64,000 nt of DNA, from assembly GCF_002288925.2 (NCBI RefSeq), contig NW_022097993.1, forward strand, positions 8,958,185-9,022,184, written 5' to 3'. Positions 35,565 to 46,709 of the stretch are shown piece after piece. The DNA comes from Delphinapterus leucas (taxonomy: Eukaryota; Chordata; Mammalia; Artiodactyla; Monodontidae). Under the pieces are notes generated by a model that saw nothing but the letters and a program-made list of their open reading frames with translations, made no database searches and was not told the origin of the DNA. The position numbers and the translations under genes are program-made. Every line of letters begins with the position of its first letter. The stretch's first letter is position 1.

Positions 35565-36399
35565 CTTTAGATCTAAAAGTTCTGTCCTTAACCTTCACTT
35601 TAGCTTTCCCAAATAGGTTTAACCTCCACAGAGATAAATAACTAAACAAGTTATTTTTGTATATTTAATCTGTGGCTCAAACTGATGCAGGAGCCACTAG
35701 ACACACCGTCTCATGTACATAGAGGACCTGTCCTACCCTGGGACTTGTCATTTCTTGTGACAACTCTCATTCTATAGAGAGCAAAAGATCTAGACTTGAA
35801 GGAAGCATAAAGAAAAGCTCGTTAGTATAACTTTTTAAGCACTAAAGGTATTGCTTTCAGAAACTGTTAATGTTTAAATCAACATTTTAATGAGACAAGT
35901 AGGTTCAACATTTATCTTGACGAGTTGAGTCTAGATCTGATTCTATTTGGACACCAAGATCCCCTCAAAGCCATACAAGTCTGTTCTCCTGGACTGGGAC
36001 CCATCCAAGTTCATTGTTAACATGGCTTTTGTGAAATGTAAGCACAACTTGCTCACACCCGTTTTCCATGGGGCGTTTCCATCCAGTGCCCCAAAAGAAA
36101 ACAGAAGAAAAAGACGCCCACATACTTAATTTATCAGAGAAATAGCCCTATAAAATCGTCCTGAGATGCCTTACATGATTTCTGAGTACAACCTGGAACG
36201 ATTAGGCATAGCCTGTAAAATTTATAAGTTCACCTTTTCATGCATCTTTCTCTAGTTTTCTAACTAAAGAGAATTTTGCCATACAGTTAATGAAATGACC
36301 AAATAAATTGAGATAATAATGCCTGCTGGGGAAAAAAAAAAAAACCCCCAAAGTTGAAGAATTGTACAAATATAAGATTCTATTTTTGGAAAAAGAACA
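35565..36399. other. Unassigned DNA
   Basis: I recognise no gene or repeat. An A run of about 13 lies at 36332-36344. Confidence 0.35.
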
Positions 36400-36409
36400 G
36401 AAAGACAGG

Positions 36410-36565
36410 ACTGCGTCCTCTGATTTGGGTTTGTTTCCTGACTTGTCCATTCACCATCTGTGAGACCTCAGGCAAGTCTATTGACGTTTCTGTGTATCAA
36501 TTTCCTCATTTTAAAAATGGGAGCAGTAGTAGTCACCTCACAAAACAGACCCAATGACTAAAGAG
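36410..36565 (+). mobile_element. MIR SINE
   Basis: Core order of a MIR: CATCTGTGAGACCTCAGGCA, then CAATTTCCTCATTTTAAAAA and TGGGAGCAGTAGTAGTCACC. Confidence 0.75.
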
Positions 36566-36754
36566 TCACCATACGAAATACATAAACGGTACTTAACTGA
36601 ACTAAGAAATGAATGGAACATATATACCTTAATGCTTGTATCACTGTTCCTCTCTTGATATCCATACATTTCAGTTAATTTAAGCATTATCCCATACAGT
36701 GAGGTTTTTGCACGCATCAAGAAAACTGCATATCCTAAGTTCTGTGTTTGGGAA

Positions 36755-36870
36755 TAGCTTGGGTACTGGTCTGGAGGAGAAAAAACTGGGATTCAGCTCC
36801 AGTTCAGCCAAGGGGCACTGGGCCAATCATTTAACCTCTGGGCTACATCTCCCCTCATGTGTATACACAG
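36755..36870 (+). mobile_element. Probable MIR fragment
   Basis: GGGATTCAGCTCCAGTTCAG followed by GGGCCAATCATTTAACCTCT resembles the MIR 5' half. Weak but in the right order. Confidence 0.45.
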
Positions 36871-36884
36871 AGGGTGGGGCAGAT

Positions 36885-37045
36885 CAGTGGCTCCTGAGCC
36901 TGGCCGCACCCTGGTGTCATCTGGAAGATTGAAAACGGGTGATGCCTGACTCCACCCTCAGATCTGGGGCCGGGCAGAGCCGGGCACTGGGATTCTAAAG
37001 TATCTCCTCAGGTGATTATGACACAGCTGTACAGAAACAGGTCAG
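36885..37045. mobile_element. MER5-like hAT-Charlie element
   Basis: Begins CAGTGGCTCCTGAGCCTGGC, contains ACCCTGGTGTCATCTGGAAG, TGATGCCTGACTCCACCC and TCAGGTGATTATGAC, the outline of the MER5 group of short non-autonomous hAT elements. Same family as the split copy at 61450-61800. Confidence 0.65.
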
Positions 37046-37396
37046 GGGCCAGATCCCAGTCCATGGAGGTGACACCAAGGCACCTGGCATGCCTCATGGC
37101 AAATGCACTGGGATTCTCAATTTTCTCCACCAATCTCAGAATCTTGTCACTAGTATCAGGATTCTGAAGTAAATCAACTTTAGGACTTGGAACAAATCAG
37201 GTTTTTCTGAATCTATGAGGCTGAGATCTAGACTCTGGGGGATGGTAAAGTCACTTAGATAAGCGTCTACTTTTGGGGAACAGACTAGGGGGGCCGGGGG
37301 CTTTCCCTCATTATCACATGCCACAAACTTGTATATCAGACCCTTATCAGGCATAATTTGCAAGTTTTATAATAAATCATTATTTATGCTCTAGGG

Positions 37397-37770
37397 CAGC
37401 ACTGTCTCACGTGGCAGCCATTGGCCACATGTAGCTCTGGTGGCTGTTCTGAACTCAGATATGCCATAAGCATAAAATACACGTGGGACTCTGAAGGTTC
37501 AGTGTGCAAAAAAGAATGTAAAATATCTAATTAATATTTTTATATGGAACAATAATGATCATGTCAAATAATATTATGTCAATATGATATTGAGATAAAA
37601 TTTAATAAATATTATTTAGACCAATAATTTTTTGAGATATTAGTTTAAATGAAATATATTGTTAAAATTAATTTCACCTTTTTTTTTTTTTTTTTTTTTT
37701 TACCTTTTTGAATGTGATTACTGGAAAATTTAAAAGTACCTGTGGGGCTCACTTCAGTTGGGTAGTGCTG
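37397..37770. mobile_element. Non-autonomous hAT element
   Basis: The ends read CAGCACTG at the left and, on the other strand, CAGCACTA at the right. The flanks CTCTAGGG (37389-37396) and CATTAGGG (37771-37778) are an 8-bp duplication with two mismatches, as hAT elements make. The interior (GCCACATGTAGCTCTGGTGG; CACCTTTTT) fits a common eutherian hAT-Charlie family whose exact name I do not assert. A T run of about 22 lies at 37679-37701. Confidence 0.7.
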
Positions 37771-37778
37771 CATTAGGG

Positions 37779-38415
37779 CAGGGGCTTAACTGCACTAAAC
37801 CCAGAGCTTCGGTAGAGCTCAGAGCATGATGGACTCCACATCGCAGCCTGCTGGGGAAGGGTGCTGCCCTGAATTGGGGGGACACCAGCTGTCACGGGTG
37901 CAGAGGGGAGTGACTCAGACCGCCATGGAGGAGAGATGCAAGCAGACCCCGAGGAGGGGGGTAATGCACTGGAAGGCTAAATTAATCAGGGGCCGAAGAG
38001 GAAGAGAGATGAGAAAAAGCAGAAGAAAAAGTTTCCCTGCCCCAGTTTTTTTACTCACTCCCTTGCCCTGCCATGGTTTCTGCTCACTGGATTAGCTCTA
38101 CAGCATCTCCAGCCTTTGCCACCAGCAACTCTGACCTAGACCAAAGGAGCACGCAGTGTACGGGGACTTGGCCCCCAACCTTCCGGGAGAGAACATTGCC
38201 TTTGTAAGTTATAAAACATTGTCATCCTGTTTGTCCTTTAGCAGTGTGAGAATAGAAACATTTTACAAGATGGAAACATAAAGCAGACAAACTCTAGAGC
38301 ACTTGGTCAATGGCCTTTGCTTACTGTCCTCTTTCCTGGATGATGTGCACCTCTCTATCTGACGGCCTTTGATCGTTAGAACTCCTGCTTCACTTTGCAC
38401 AGTTTGGCACTCAGA
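37779..38415. other. Unassigned DNA
   Basis: No gene or repeat recognised. An 89-codon frame (37826-38095) has no motif. Confidence 0.35.
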
Positions 38416-38419
38416 GATA

Positions 38420-38575
38420 CAGGTGCACTTCAGAAACAGTGCAGGTTTGGTCCCAGACAACTGCAATAAAGCATGTCAGCTGAATACTCTTTTTCTGTGT
38501 GCAAATAAAAGTTATGTTTATACTATTCTGTGGTCTATCGGTTGTGCAGTAGCATTATGTCTAAAAAACAATGTA
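38420..38575. mobile_element. Tigger1-type (pogo) element, left part
   Basis: Starts CAGGTGCACTTCAGAAACAG after a TA and contains GCAATAAAGCATGTCAGC, AAATAAAAGTTATGTTTA and TGTGCAGTAGCATTATGTCT, matching one end of Tigger1. The element continues after the full-length L1 at 45731 and after a second L1 at 46009, ending near 46205. Confidence 0.85.
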
Positions 38576-40674
38576 GGAGACCTTCAAGATGGCGGAGGAG
38601 TAAGACGTGGAGATCACCTTTCTCCCCACAAATACATCAGAAATACATCTACACGTGGAACAACTCCTACAGACACATACTGAACGCTGGCAGAAGACCT
38701 CAGACCTCCCAAAAGGCAAGAAACTCCCCACGTACCTGGATAGGGCAAAAGAAACAAAAATAAACAGAGACAAAAGGATAGGGACGGGACCTGCACCAGT
38801 GGGAGGGAGCTGTGAAGGAGGAAAGGTTTCCACACACTAGGAGCCCCTTCATTGGTGGAGATGGGGGGTGCGGGGGGGAAGCTTCAGAGCCGCGGAGGAG
38901 AGCTCAGCAACAGGGGTGCGGAGGGCAAAGCGGAGAGATTCCCGCACAGGGGATTGGGGCCGACCGGCACTCACCAGCCCGAGAGGCTTGTCTGCTCACC
39001 TGCCGGGGCGGGCGGGACTGGGAGCTGAGGCTCGGGCTTTGGTCGGAGCACAGGGAGAGGACTGGGGTTGGCGGCGTGAACACAGCCTGCAGGGGTTAGT
39101 GCACCACGGCTAGCGGGGCGGGGGGGTCCGGGAAAAAGTGTGGAGCTGCCGAAGAGACAAGAGACCATTGTTTCAGGGCGCGCGAGGAGGGGGATTCAGA
39201 GCACTGCTTAAAGGAGCTCCAGAGATGGGCGCGAGCCATGGCTAACAGCGCGAACCCCAGAGACGGGCATGAGACGCTAAGGCAGCTGCTGCCGCCACCA
39301 AGAAGCCTGTGTGCGAGCACAGGTCACTATCCACACCCCACTTCCGGGGAGCCTGTGCAGCCCGCCACTGCCAGGGTCCCGGGATCCAGGGACAACTTCC
39401 CCGGGAGAACGCACGGCGCACCTCAGGCTGGTGCAACGTCACGCTGGCCTCTGCCGCCGCAGACTCGCCCTGCACTCTGTGCCCCTCCCTCTCCCCAGCC
39501 TGAGTGAGCCAGAGCCCCCGAATCAGCGGCTCCTTTAACCTCGTCCTGTCTGAGCGAAGAACAGACGCCCTCAGGAGACCTACACGCAGAGGCGGGGCCA
39601 AATCCAAAGCTGAGCCCCTGGGAGCTGGGCGAACAAAGAAGAGAAAGGGAAATCTCTCCCAGCAGCCTCAGAAGCAGCGGATTAAAGCTCCACAGTCAAC
39701 CTGATGTACCTGCATCTCTGGAATACCTGAAGAGACAACGAATCATCCCAAATGGAGGCGGTGGACTTTGGGAGCAACTGAAGACTTGGGGTTTGCTTTC
39801 TGCATCTAATTTGTTTCAGGTTTTATGTTTATCTTACTTCAGTATTTAGAGCTTATTATCATTGGTAGATTTGTTTATTGATTTGGTTGCTCTCTTCCTT
39901 TTTACATTTTTCATATATATATATTTCCATTTTCTGTGAGTGTGTATGTGTATGCTCCTCTGTGTGATATGTCCTTTTTTTTTTTTTTAGTATAGTGTTT
40001 AGCACTTGTTAGCATTCGTGGATTTGTTTTTTGGTTTGCTTGCTTTCTTCTTTCTATCTATCTTTCTTTTTTTATTACTTTTTTATTTTTAATATTTTTT
40101 TCTATTTTAATAACTTTATTTTATTTATTTATCTTTTTCTTTCTTTCCTTCTTTTTTTTCCCCCTTTTCTTCTGAGTCGTGTGGCTGACAGGATCTTGGT
40201 GCTCTGGACAGATGTCAGGCCTGAGTCTCTGAGGTGGGAGAGCCGAGTTCAGGACCTTGGTCTACCAGAGACCTCCCAGCCTCATGTAATATCAAACAGC
40301 GAAAGCTCTCCCAGAGATCTCCATCTCAATGCTAAGACACAGATCCACTCAACGACCAGCAAGCTACAGTGCTGGACACCCTATGCCAAACAACTAGCAG
40401 GACAGGAATACAAATCCACCCATTAGCACAGAGGCTGCCTAAAATCATAATAACTTCACAGACACCCCAAAACACATGACAGGACATGGTTCTGCTGAAC
40501 AGAATGACAAAATCCAGCCTGATCCACCAGAACAAAGGCACCAGATCCCTCCACCAGGAAGCCTACACAACCCATTGAACCAACCTTACCCACTGGAAGC
40601 AGACACCAAAAACAATGGGAACTACGAACTTGCAGACTGTGGAACAGAGACCCCCAAACAGTAAGTTAAGCAAA
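38576..40674 (+). promoter_or_regulatory. L1 5'UTR (internal promoter region)
   Basis: Begins GGAGACCTTCAAGATGGCGG. The segment up to about 39700 is CpG-rich, as expected of an L1 promoter, followed by a T-rich tract (39780-40165) and then an A-rich approach to ORF1. Overlapping frames of 60-121 codons on both strands come from the CpG-rich composition and are not genes. Promoter role is known for L1 5'UTRs; activity of this copy is unknown. Confidence 0.85.
38585..38595 (+). promoter_or_regulatory. YY1-type site at L1 5' end
   Basis: CAAGATGGCGG lies 10-20 bases from the L1 start. Human L1 carries a YY1 site at nearly the same place, where it sets the transcription start. The match is seen; the function is by analogy. 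Confidence 0.75.
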
Positions 40675-41565
40675 ATGAGAAGACAGAGAAATACACAGCA
40701 GATGAAGGAGCAAGGTAAAAACCCACCAGACCAAACAAATGAAGAGGAAATAGGCAGTCTACCTGAAAAAGAATTCAGAGTAATAATCGTAAAGATGATC
40801 CAAAATCTTGGAAACAGAATGGAGAAAATACAAGAAATGTTTAACAAGGACCTGGGAGAACTAAAGAGCAAGTAAATAATGATGAACAACACAATAAATG
40901 AAATTAAAAATTCTCTAGAAGGAATCAATAGGAGAATAAGTGAGGCAGAAGAACGGATAAGTGACCTGGAATATAAAAGAGTGGAAATAACTACTGCGGA
41001 GCGGAATATAGAAAAAAGAACGAAAATAATAAAGGACAATCTCAGAGACCTCTGGGACAATAAACGCACCAACATTCATATTATAAGGGTCCCAGAAGAA
41101 GAAAAAGAGAAAAAAAAATGGACTGAGAAAATATTTGAAGAGATTATAGTTGAAAACATCCCTACTATGGGTAAGGAAATAGTTAATCAAGTCCAGGAAG
41201 CCCAGAGAGTCCCATACAGGATAAACCCAAGGAGAAACACACAAGACACATATTAATCAAACTATCAAAAATTAAATACAAGAAAAAATATTAAAAGCAG
41301 CAAGGGAAAGCAACAAATAACATACAAGGGAATTCCCATAAGGTTAACAGCTGATCTTTCAGCAAAAACTCTGCAAGCCAGAATGGGGTGGCAGGACAAA
41401 TTTAAAGTGATGAAAGGGAAAAACCTACAACCAATATGACTCTACTGAGCAAGGATCTCATTCAGATTCGATGGAGAAATTAAAACCTTTACAGACAAGC
41501 AAAAGATAAGAGAATTCAGCACCACCAAACCAGCTCTACAGAAAATGCTAAAGGAACTTCTCTAG
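40675..41565 (+). pseudogene. L1 ORF1 (RNA-binding chaperone), broken
   Basis: ORF1p is a trimeric nucleic-acid chaperone that packages L1 RNA. The frame starts at an MRRQRN peptide typical of cetartiodactyl ORF1. The coiled-coil part (about 40790-41060, with heptad-like E/K/L/I pattern and ISEAEERISDLE) is followed by the RRM and C-terminal domain (AAREKQQITYKGIPIRLTAD), ending at KMLKELL and TAG 41563-41565. Lesions: CAA to TAA at 40873-40875, a one-base loss near 41235 that ends the second open part at 41254-41256, and further stops near 41437-41445. About 297 codons in total, slightly short of the usual 330-340. Confidence 0.93.
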
Positions 41566-41623
41566 GCAGGAGACACAAGAGAAAGAAAACACTTACAATA
41601 ACACACCCCAAACAATCAAGCAA

Positions 41624-44600
41624 ATGGTAATAGGAACATCCATATCGATAATTACCTTAAATGTAAATGGTTTAAATGCTCCCACCAAAAGACACAGACT
41701 GGGTGAGTGGATACAAAAACAAGACCTGTACATACACTGTATACAACAGACCCACTTCAGACCAAGGGACATATACAGACTGAAAGTGAGGGGATGGAAA
41801 AAGATATTCCCTGCAAATGGAAATCAAAAGAGAGCTGGAGTAGCAATTCTCATATCAAATAAAATAGACTTTAAAATAAAGACTATTACAAGAGAAAAAG
41901 AAGGACACTACATAATGATCAAGGGATCAATCCAAGAAGAAGATATAACAATTGTAAATATTTATGCACCCAACATAGGAGCACCTGAATACATAGGCAA
42001 ATGCTAACAGCCATAAAAGGGGAAATTGATAGTAACACAATCACAGTAGAGGACTTTAACACCTCACTTTCACCAATGGACAGATCATCCAAAATGAAAA
42101 TAAGGAAAAACAAGCTGTAAACAATACATTAAACAAGATGGAGTTAATTGATATTTATAAGACATTCCATCCAAAAACAGCAGATTACACTTCTTCTTAG
42201 GTGCTCATGGAACATTCTGCAGGATAGATCACATCTTGGGTCCAAATCAAGCCTTGGTAAATTCAAGAAAATTGAAGTTGTATCGAGTATCTTTTCTGAC
42301 CACAGTGCTGTGAGACTAGATATCAATTACAGGAAAAAAACTGTAAAAAATACAAACACATGGAGGATAAACTCTACTAAATAACCAAGAGATCACTGAA
42401 GAAATCAAAGAGGAAATCAAAAAATACATAAAACAAGTGACAATGAAAACATGACGACTCAAAACCTATGGGATGCAGCAAAAGCAGTTCTAAGTGAGAA
42501 GTTTATAGCAATACAAGCCTACCTCAAGAAACAAGAAAAATCTCAAATAAACTACCTAACCTTACACCTAAAGCAATTAAGAGAAAGACGAACAAAAAAG
42601 CCCCCGAAGTTAGCAGAAGGAAAGAAATCATAAGGATCAGATCAGAAATAAATGAAAAAGAAATGAAAGAAGTGATAGCAAAGATCAATAAACCTAAAAG
42701 CTGGTTCTTTGAGAAGATAAACAAAATAGATAAACCATTAGCCAGACTCATCAAGAAAAAAAGGGAGAAGACTCAAATCAATAGAATCAGAAATGAAAAA
42801 GGAGAAGTAACAACTGACACTGCAGAAATACAAAGGATCATGAGAGATTACTACAAGCAACTATATGCCAATACAATGGACAACCTGGAAGAAATGGACA
42901 AATTCTTAGAAAAGCACAACCTTCTGAGACTGAACCAGGAAGAAATAGAAAACATAAACAGACCAATCACAAGCACTGAAATTGAAACTGTGATTAAAAA
43001 TCTTCCAACAAACAAAAGTCCAGGACCAGATGGCTTCACAGTTGAATTCTATCAAACATTTAGGGAAGAGCTAACACCTATCCTTCTCAATCTCTTCCAA
43101 AATATAGCAGAGGAAGGAACACTCCCAAACCCATTCTATGAGGCCACCGTCACCCCGATACCAAAATCAGACAAAGTTGCCACAAAAAAAGAAAACTACA
43201 GGCCAAGATCACTGATGAGCATAGATGCAAAAATCCTCAACAAAATACTAGCAAACAGAATCCAACAGCACATTAAAAGGATCATACACCATGATCAAGT
43301 GGGGTTTATTCCAGGAATTCAAGGATTCTTCAATATATGGAAATCAATCAACGTGATACACCATATTAACAAATTGAAGGAGAAAAACCATATGATCATC
43401 TCAATAGATGCAGAAAAAGCTTTCCACAAAATTCAACATGTATTTATGACAAAAACCCTCCAGAAAGTAGGCATAGAGGGAACTTAGCTCAACATAATAA
43501 AGGCCATAAGACAAACCCACAGCCAACATCGTTCTCAATGGTGAAAAACTGAAACCATTTCCTCTAAGATCAGGAACAAGACAAGGTTGTCCACTGTCAT
43601 CACTGTTATTCAACATAGTTTTGGAAGTTTTAGCCACAGCAATCAGAGAAGAAAAAGGAATCCAAATCGGAAAAGAAGTAAAACTGTCACTGTTTGCAGA
43701 TGACATGATACCATACATAGAGAATCCTAAAGATACTACCAGAAAACTACTAGAGCTAATCAATAAATTTGGAAAAGTAGCAGGATACAAAATTAATACA
43801 CAGAAGTCTCTTGCATTCTTATACACTGATGATGAAAAATCTGAAAGAGAAATTAAGGAAACACTCCCATTTACCACTGCAACAAAAGAAATAAAATACC
43901 TAGGAATAAGCCTACCTAAGGAGACAAAAGACCTGTATGCAGAAAACTATAAGACACTGATGAAAGAAATTAAAGATGATACAAACAGATGGAGAGATAA
44001 ACCATGCTCTTGGATTGGAAAAATCAACATTGTGAAAATGACTCTACTACCCGAAGCAATCTACAGATTCAGTGCAATCCCTATCAAACTACCAATGGCA
44101 TATTTCACAGACTAGAACAAAAAATTTCACCATTTGTATGGAAACACAAAAGACCCCGAATAGCCAAAGCAATCTTGAGAAAGAAAAATGGAGCTGGAGG
44201 AATCAGGCTCCTGGACTTCAGACTATACTACAAAGCTACAGTAATCAAGACAGTATGGTAGTGGCACAAAAACAGAAATATAGACCAATGGAACAGGATA
44301 GAAAGCCCAGAGGTAAACCCATGCACATATGGTCACTTTATTTTTAATAAAGGAGGCAAGGATATACAATGGAGAAAAGACAGCCTCTTCAATAAGTGGT
44401 GCTGGGAAAACTGTACAGCTACATATAAAAGAATGAAATTAGAACACTCCCTAACTCCGTACACAAGAATAAACTCAAAATGGATTAAAGACCTAAATGT
44501 AATGCCAGACACTATAAAACTCATAGAGGAAATCATAGGCAGAACACTCCATGACATAAATCACAGCAAGATCCTTTTTGACCCACCTCCTAGAGTAATG

Positions 44601-45363
44601 GAAATAAAAACAAAAATAAACAAGACGAAAAGACAACCCTCAGAATGGGAGAAAATATTTGCAAATGAAGCAACTGACAAAGGATTAATATCCAAAATAT
44701 AAAATCATCTCATGCAGCTCAATATCAAAAAGAACAAACAACCCAACCCAATAATGGGCAGAAGACCTAAATAGATATTTCTCCAAAGAAAATGTACAGA
44801 TTGCCAACAAACACATGAAAGGATGCTCAACATCACTAATCATTAGAGAAATGCAAATCAAAACTACAATGAGGTATCACCTCACACCAGTCAGACTGGC
44901 CATCATCAAAAAATCTACAAACAATAAATGCTGGAGAGGGTGTGGAGAAAAGGGAACCCTCTTGCACTGTTGGTGGGAATGTAAATTGATATAGCCACTA
45001 TGGAGAACACTATGGAGGTTCTTTGAAAAATTATGGATAGACCTACCATACGACCCAGCAATCCCACTGCTGGGCATATACCCTGAGAAAACCATAATTC
45101 AAAAAGAGTCATGTACCACAATGTTCATTGCAGCTCTATGTACAACAACCAGGACATGGAAGCTAGCTAAGTGTCCATGGACAGATGAATGGATAAAGAA
45201 GATGTGGCACATATATACAATGGACTATTACTCAGCTATAAAAAGAAACAAAATTGAGTTATTTGTAGTGAGGTGGATGGACCTAGAGTCTGTCATACAG
45301 AGTGAAGTAAGTCAGAAAGAAAAAAACAAATACTCTAGGCTAATACATATATATGGACTCTAA
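41624..45363 (+). pseudogene. L1 ORF2 (endonuclease-reverse transcriptase), broken
   Basis: ORF2p nicks DNA and reverse-transcribes L1 RNA. The endonuclease part begins MVIGTSISIITLNVNGLN (the NVNGLN motif is intact). The catalytic Glu of the usual QETHF motif is Gln (CAG at 41747-41749). A VEDFNTS block (near 42051) and SDHSAVRL (near 42293) remain. The RT part has NKSPGPDGF (near 43013) and an intact FADD box (43693-43704). The C-terminal Cys-rich motif C-x3-C-x7-H-x4-C survives at 44929-44982. Lesions include frameshifts near 41996, 43505 and 44114, stops at 43485-43487 and 44259-44261, and a deletion of about 60 bp near 44620. It ends with TAA 45361-45363. Confidence 0.94.
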
Positions 45364-45718
45364 AAAAAAAAAAGTTTCTGAAGAACCTAGGGACAGGACA
45401 GGAATAAAGATGCAGATGTACAGAATGGACTTGAGGACACAGGGAAGGGTAAGGGTAAGCTGGGACGAAGTGAGATAGTGGCATGGACAAATATACACTA
45501 CCAAATGTAAAATAGATAGCTAGTGGGAAGCAGCCGCATAGCATAGGGAGATCAGCTCAGTGCTCTGTGACCACCTAGAGGGGTGGGATAGGGAGGGTGG
45601 GAGGGAGACGCCAGAGAGAGGAGATGTGGGGATATATGTATATGTACAGCTGATTCAGTTTGTTATACAGCAGCCACTAACACATCATTGTAAAGCAATT
45701 ATACTCCAATAATAATGT
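45364..45718 (+). other. L1 3'UTR with G-rich tract
   Basis: Same 3'UTR type as at 17692-18243. The G-rich stretch 45580-45606 contains at least four G-triplets with 1-3 base spacers and could form a G-quadruplex, a feature known of L1 3'UTRs in other mammals. Confidence 0.85.
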
Positions 45719-45730
45719 TAAAAAAATGTA

Positions 45731-45827
45731 TAACCTTAATTTTAAAATATTTAATTGGTAAGAAATACTAACCATCATCTGAGCCTTCAGCCAGTCATGG
45801 TAGTAACGTCAAAGACCACTGATCACA
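45731..45827. mobile_element. Tigger1-type element, middle part
   Basis: Resumes with ACCTTAATTTTAAAATATTT and ACTAACCATCATCTGAGCC, then jumps at about 45799 to AGTAACGTCAAAGACCACTG, which belongs near the other end. The transposase region is therefore missing: this is a non-autonomous, internally deleted Tigger. Confidence 0.85.
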
Positions 45828-45995
45828 AATAACAAGGTCCTACTGCATAGCACATGGAACTATATTCAATATCTTGTAATAAGCTATAATGGAAAATAAT
45901 TTGAAAATGAATATACATATGCATATAACTGAATCACTTTGCTGTACAGCAGAAACTAACACAACATTGTAAAGCAACTATACTTCAATAAAAAG
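45828..45995 (+). mobile_element. Short L1 3'UTR insertion inside the Tigger
   Basis: Last 168 bp of an L1 (AACAAGGTCCTACTGCATAG to CTTCAATAAAAAG). Flanked by ACCACTGATCACA (45815-45827) and GTCACTGATCACA (45996-46008), a 13-bp duplication differing at the first two positions. It is the second L1 to hit this Tigger. Confidence 0.9.
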
Positions 45996-46008
45996 GTCAC
46001 TGATCACA

Positions 46009-46205
46009 GATCACTATAACAAATATAATAATAATGAGAAAGTTTCAAATATTGAGAGAATTATCAAACTCTGACGCAGAGACACGAAGTGAGCAAACGC
46101 TATTGGAAAAATGGCACTAATAGACTTGCTGAAGGCAGGGTTGCCAACAATCTTCACTTTGCAAAAAACGCAATAAAATGAAGTGCAATAAAAGAAGGTC
46201 TGCTG
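46009..46205. mobile_element. Tigger1-type element, right end
   Basis: CACTATAACAAATATAATAA, AATGAGAAAGTTTCAAATAT, AGACACGAAGTGAGCA, GGAAAAATGGCACTAATAGA and the terminal AAAAACGCAATAAAATGAAG match the other end of Tigger1, ending about GAAGGTCTGCTG. Confidence 0.85.
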
Positions 46206-46249
46206 AATTATTTTCCTTGTAGTGTGTGCTAGTTTGGCCTTGATCCACT

Positions 46250-46707
46250 GTGGTTGATTCAACACCTATTACCACCCACTTCTGTCTGCCCTAGATGTTG
46301 GAAAACTAAGTCCCCAAGCTCTCCGTCTCCCTTGCACATAAGGGTTACCATGTAACTCAGTTCTGGCCAAAGGCACATGGGTAGAAATCCCTGGAGAAGG
46401 ATCTTTTCCCTTTAAAAGGTCAAACCTTGTTAGGAGGCCCTAGGGCTCTTTGCCACTTGACTGGAATGCAGCTGTGAGGTTGGAGGTGAAGCAGCCATCT
46501 TGCGACCATGAGAGGACAAACATGAGGCTGACAGACTGAGGATGGTGGGGCAGACAGAGCCCAGTCCTTAATGACACTGTGGAGGCTTGACTTCCTCCAG
46601 ACTTCTTGTTGTGTGAGAAAAACAAATCCTGAACCTGATAGGCCACTGTTAGCCCAATTTCTATTACCTGCAGATAATATAATCTTAACTAACACAGTAA
46701 CGATTAT
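46250..46707 (+). mobile_element. Ancient interspersed repeat, family not named
   Basis: Known mammalian blocks in order: TAACTCAGTTCTGGCCAAAG, GAAGCAGCCATCTTG followed by GACCATGAG, TGAGGATGGTGGGGCAGA, then CTCCAGACTTCTTGTTGTGT and a TAACTAACACAG end. Possibly an old LTR-type repeat. I cannot name it securely. Confidence 0.5.
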
Positions 46708-46709
46708 TT

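Larger units (their letters stand above)
38576..45718 (+). mobile_element. Full-length L1 LINE, inactivated
   Basis: A 7143-bp L1 with all parts: 5'UTR (38576-40674), ORF1 (40675-41565), a short inter-ORF spacer, ORF2 (41624-45363) and 3'UTR (45364-45718) ending without a long A tail. It begins at the canonical 5' end next to a YY1-type site and sits inside a Tigger element. The target duplication is imperfect: AAAAAACAATGTA at 38563-38575 and TAAAAAAATGTA at 45719-45730. The 3'UTR matches the copy at 17692-18243. Both ORFs carry several stops and frameshifts, so it cannot move itself. The ORF2 span is roughly 90 bp shorter than usual. Confidence 0.96.

Noticed and set aside
38811..39704. Cluster of overlapping frames (up to 121 codons) in CpG-rich DNA
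   Set aside because: It is the CpG-rich 5'UTR of the full-length L1, not a host gene or CpG-island promoter of a host gene.
40563..41075. 170-codon minus-strand frame
   Set aside because: Antisense shadow of L1 ORF1, low complexity in L, I, S and F.
42663..43487. 274-codon open frame as a possible functional gene
   Set aside because: It is the RT-proximal part of L1 ORF2 between two inactivating lesions.
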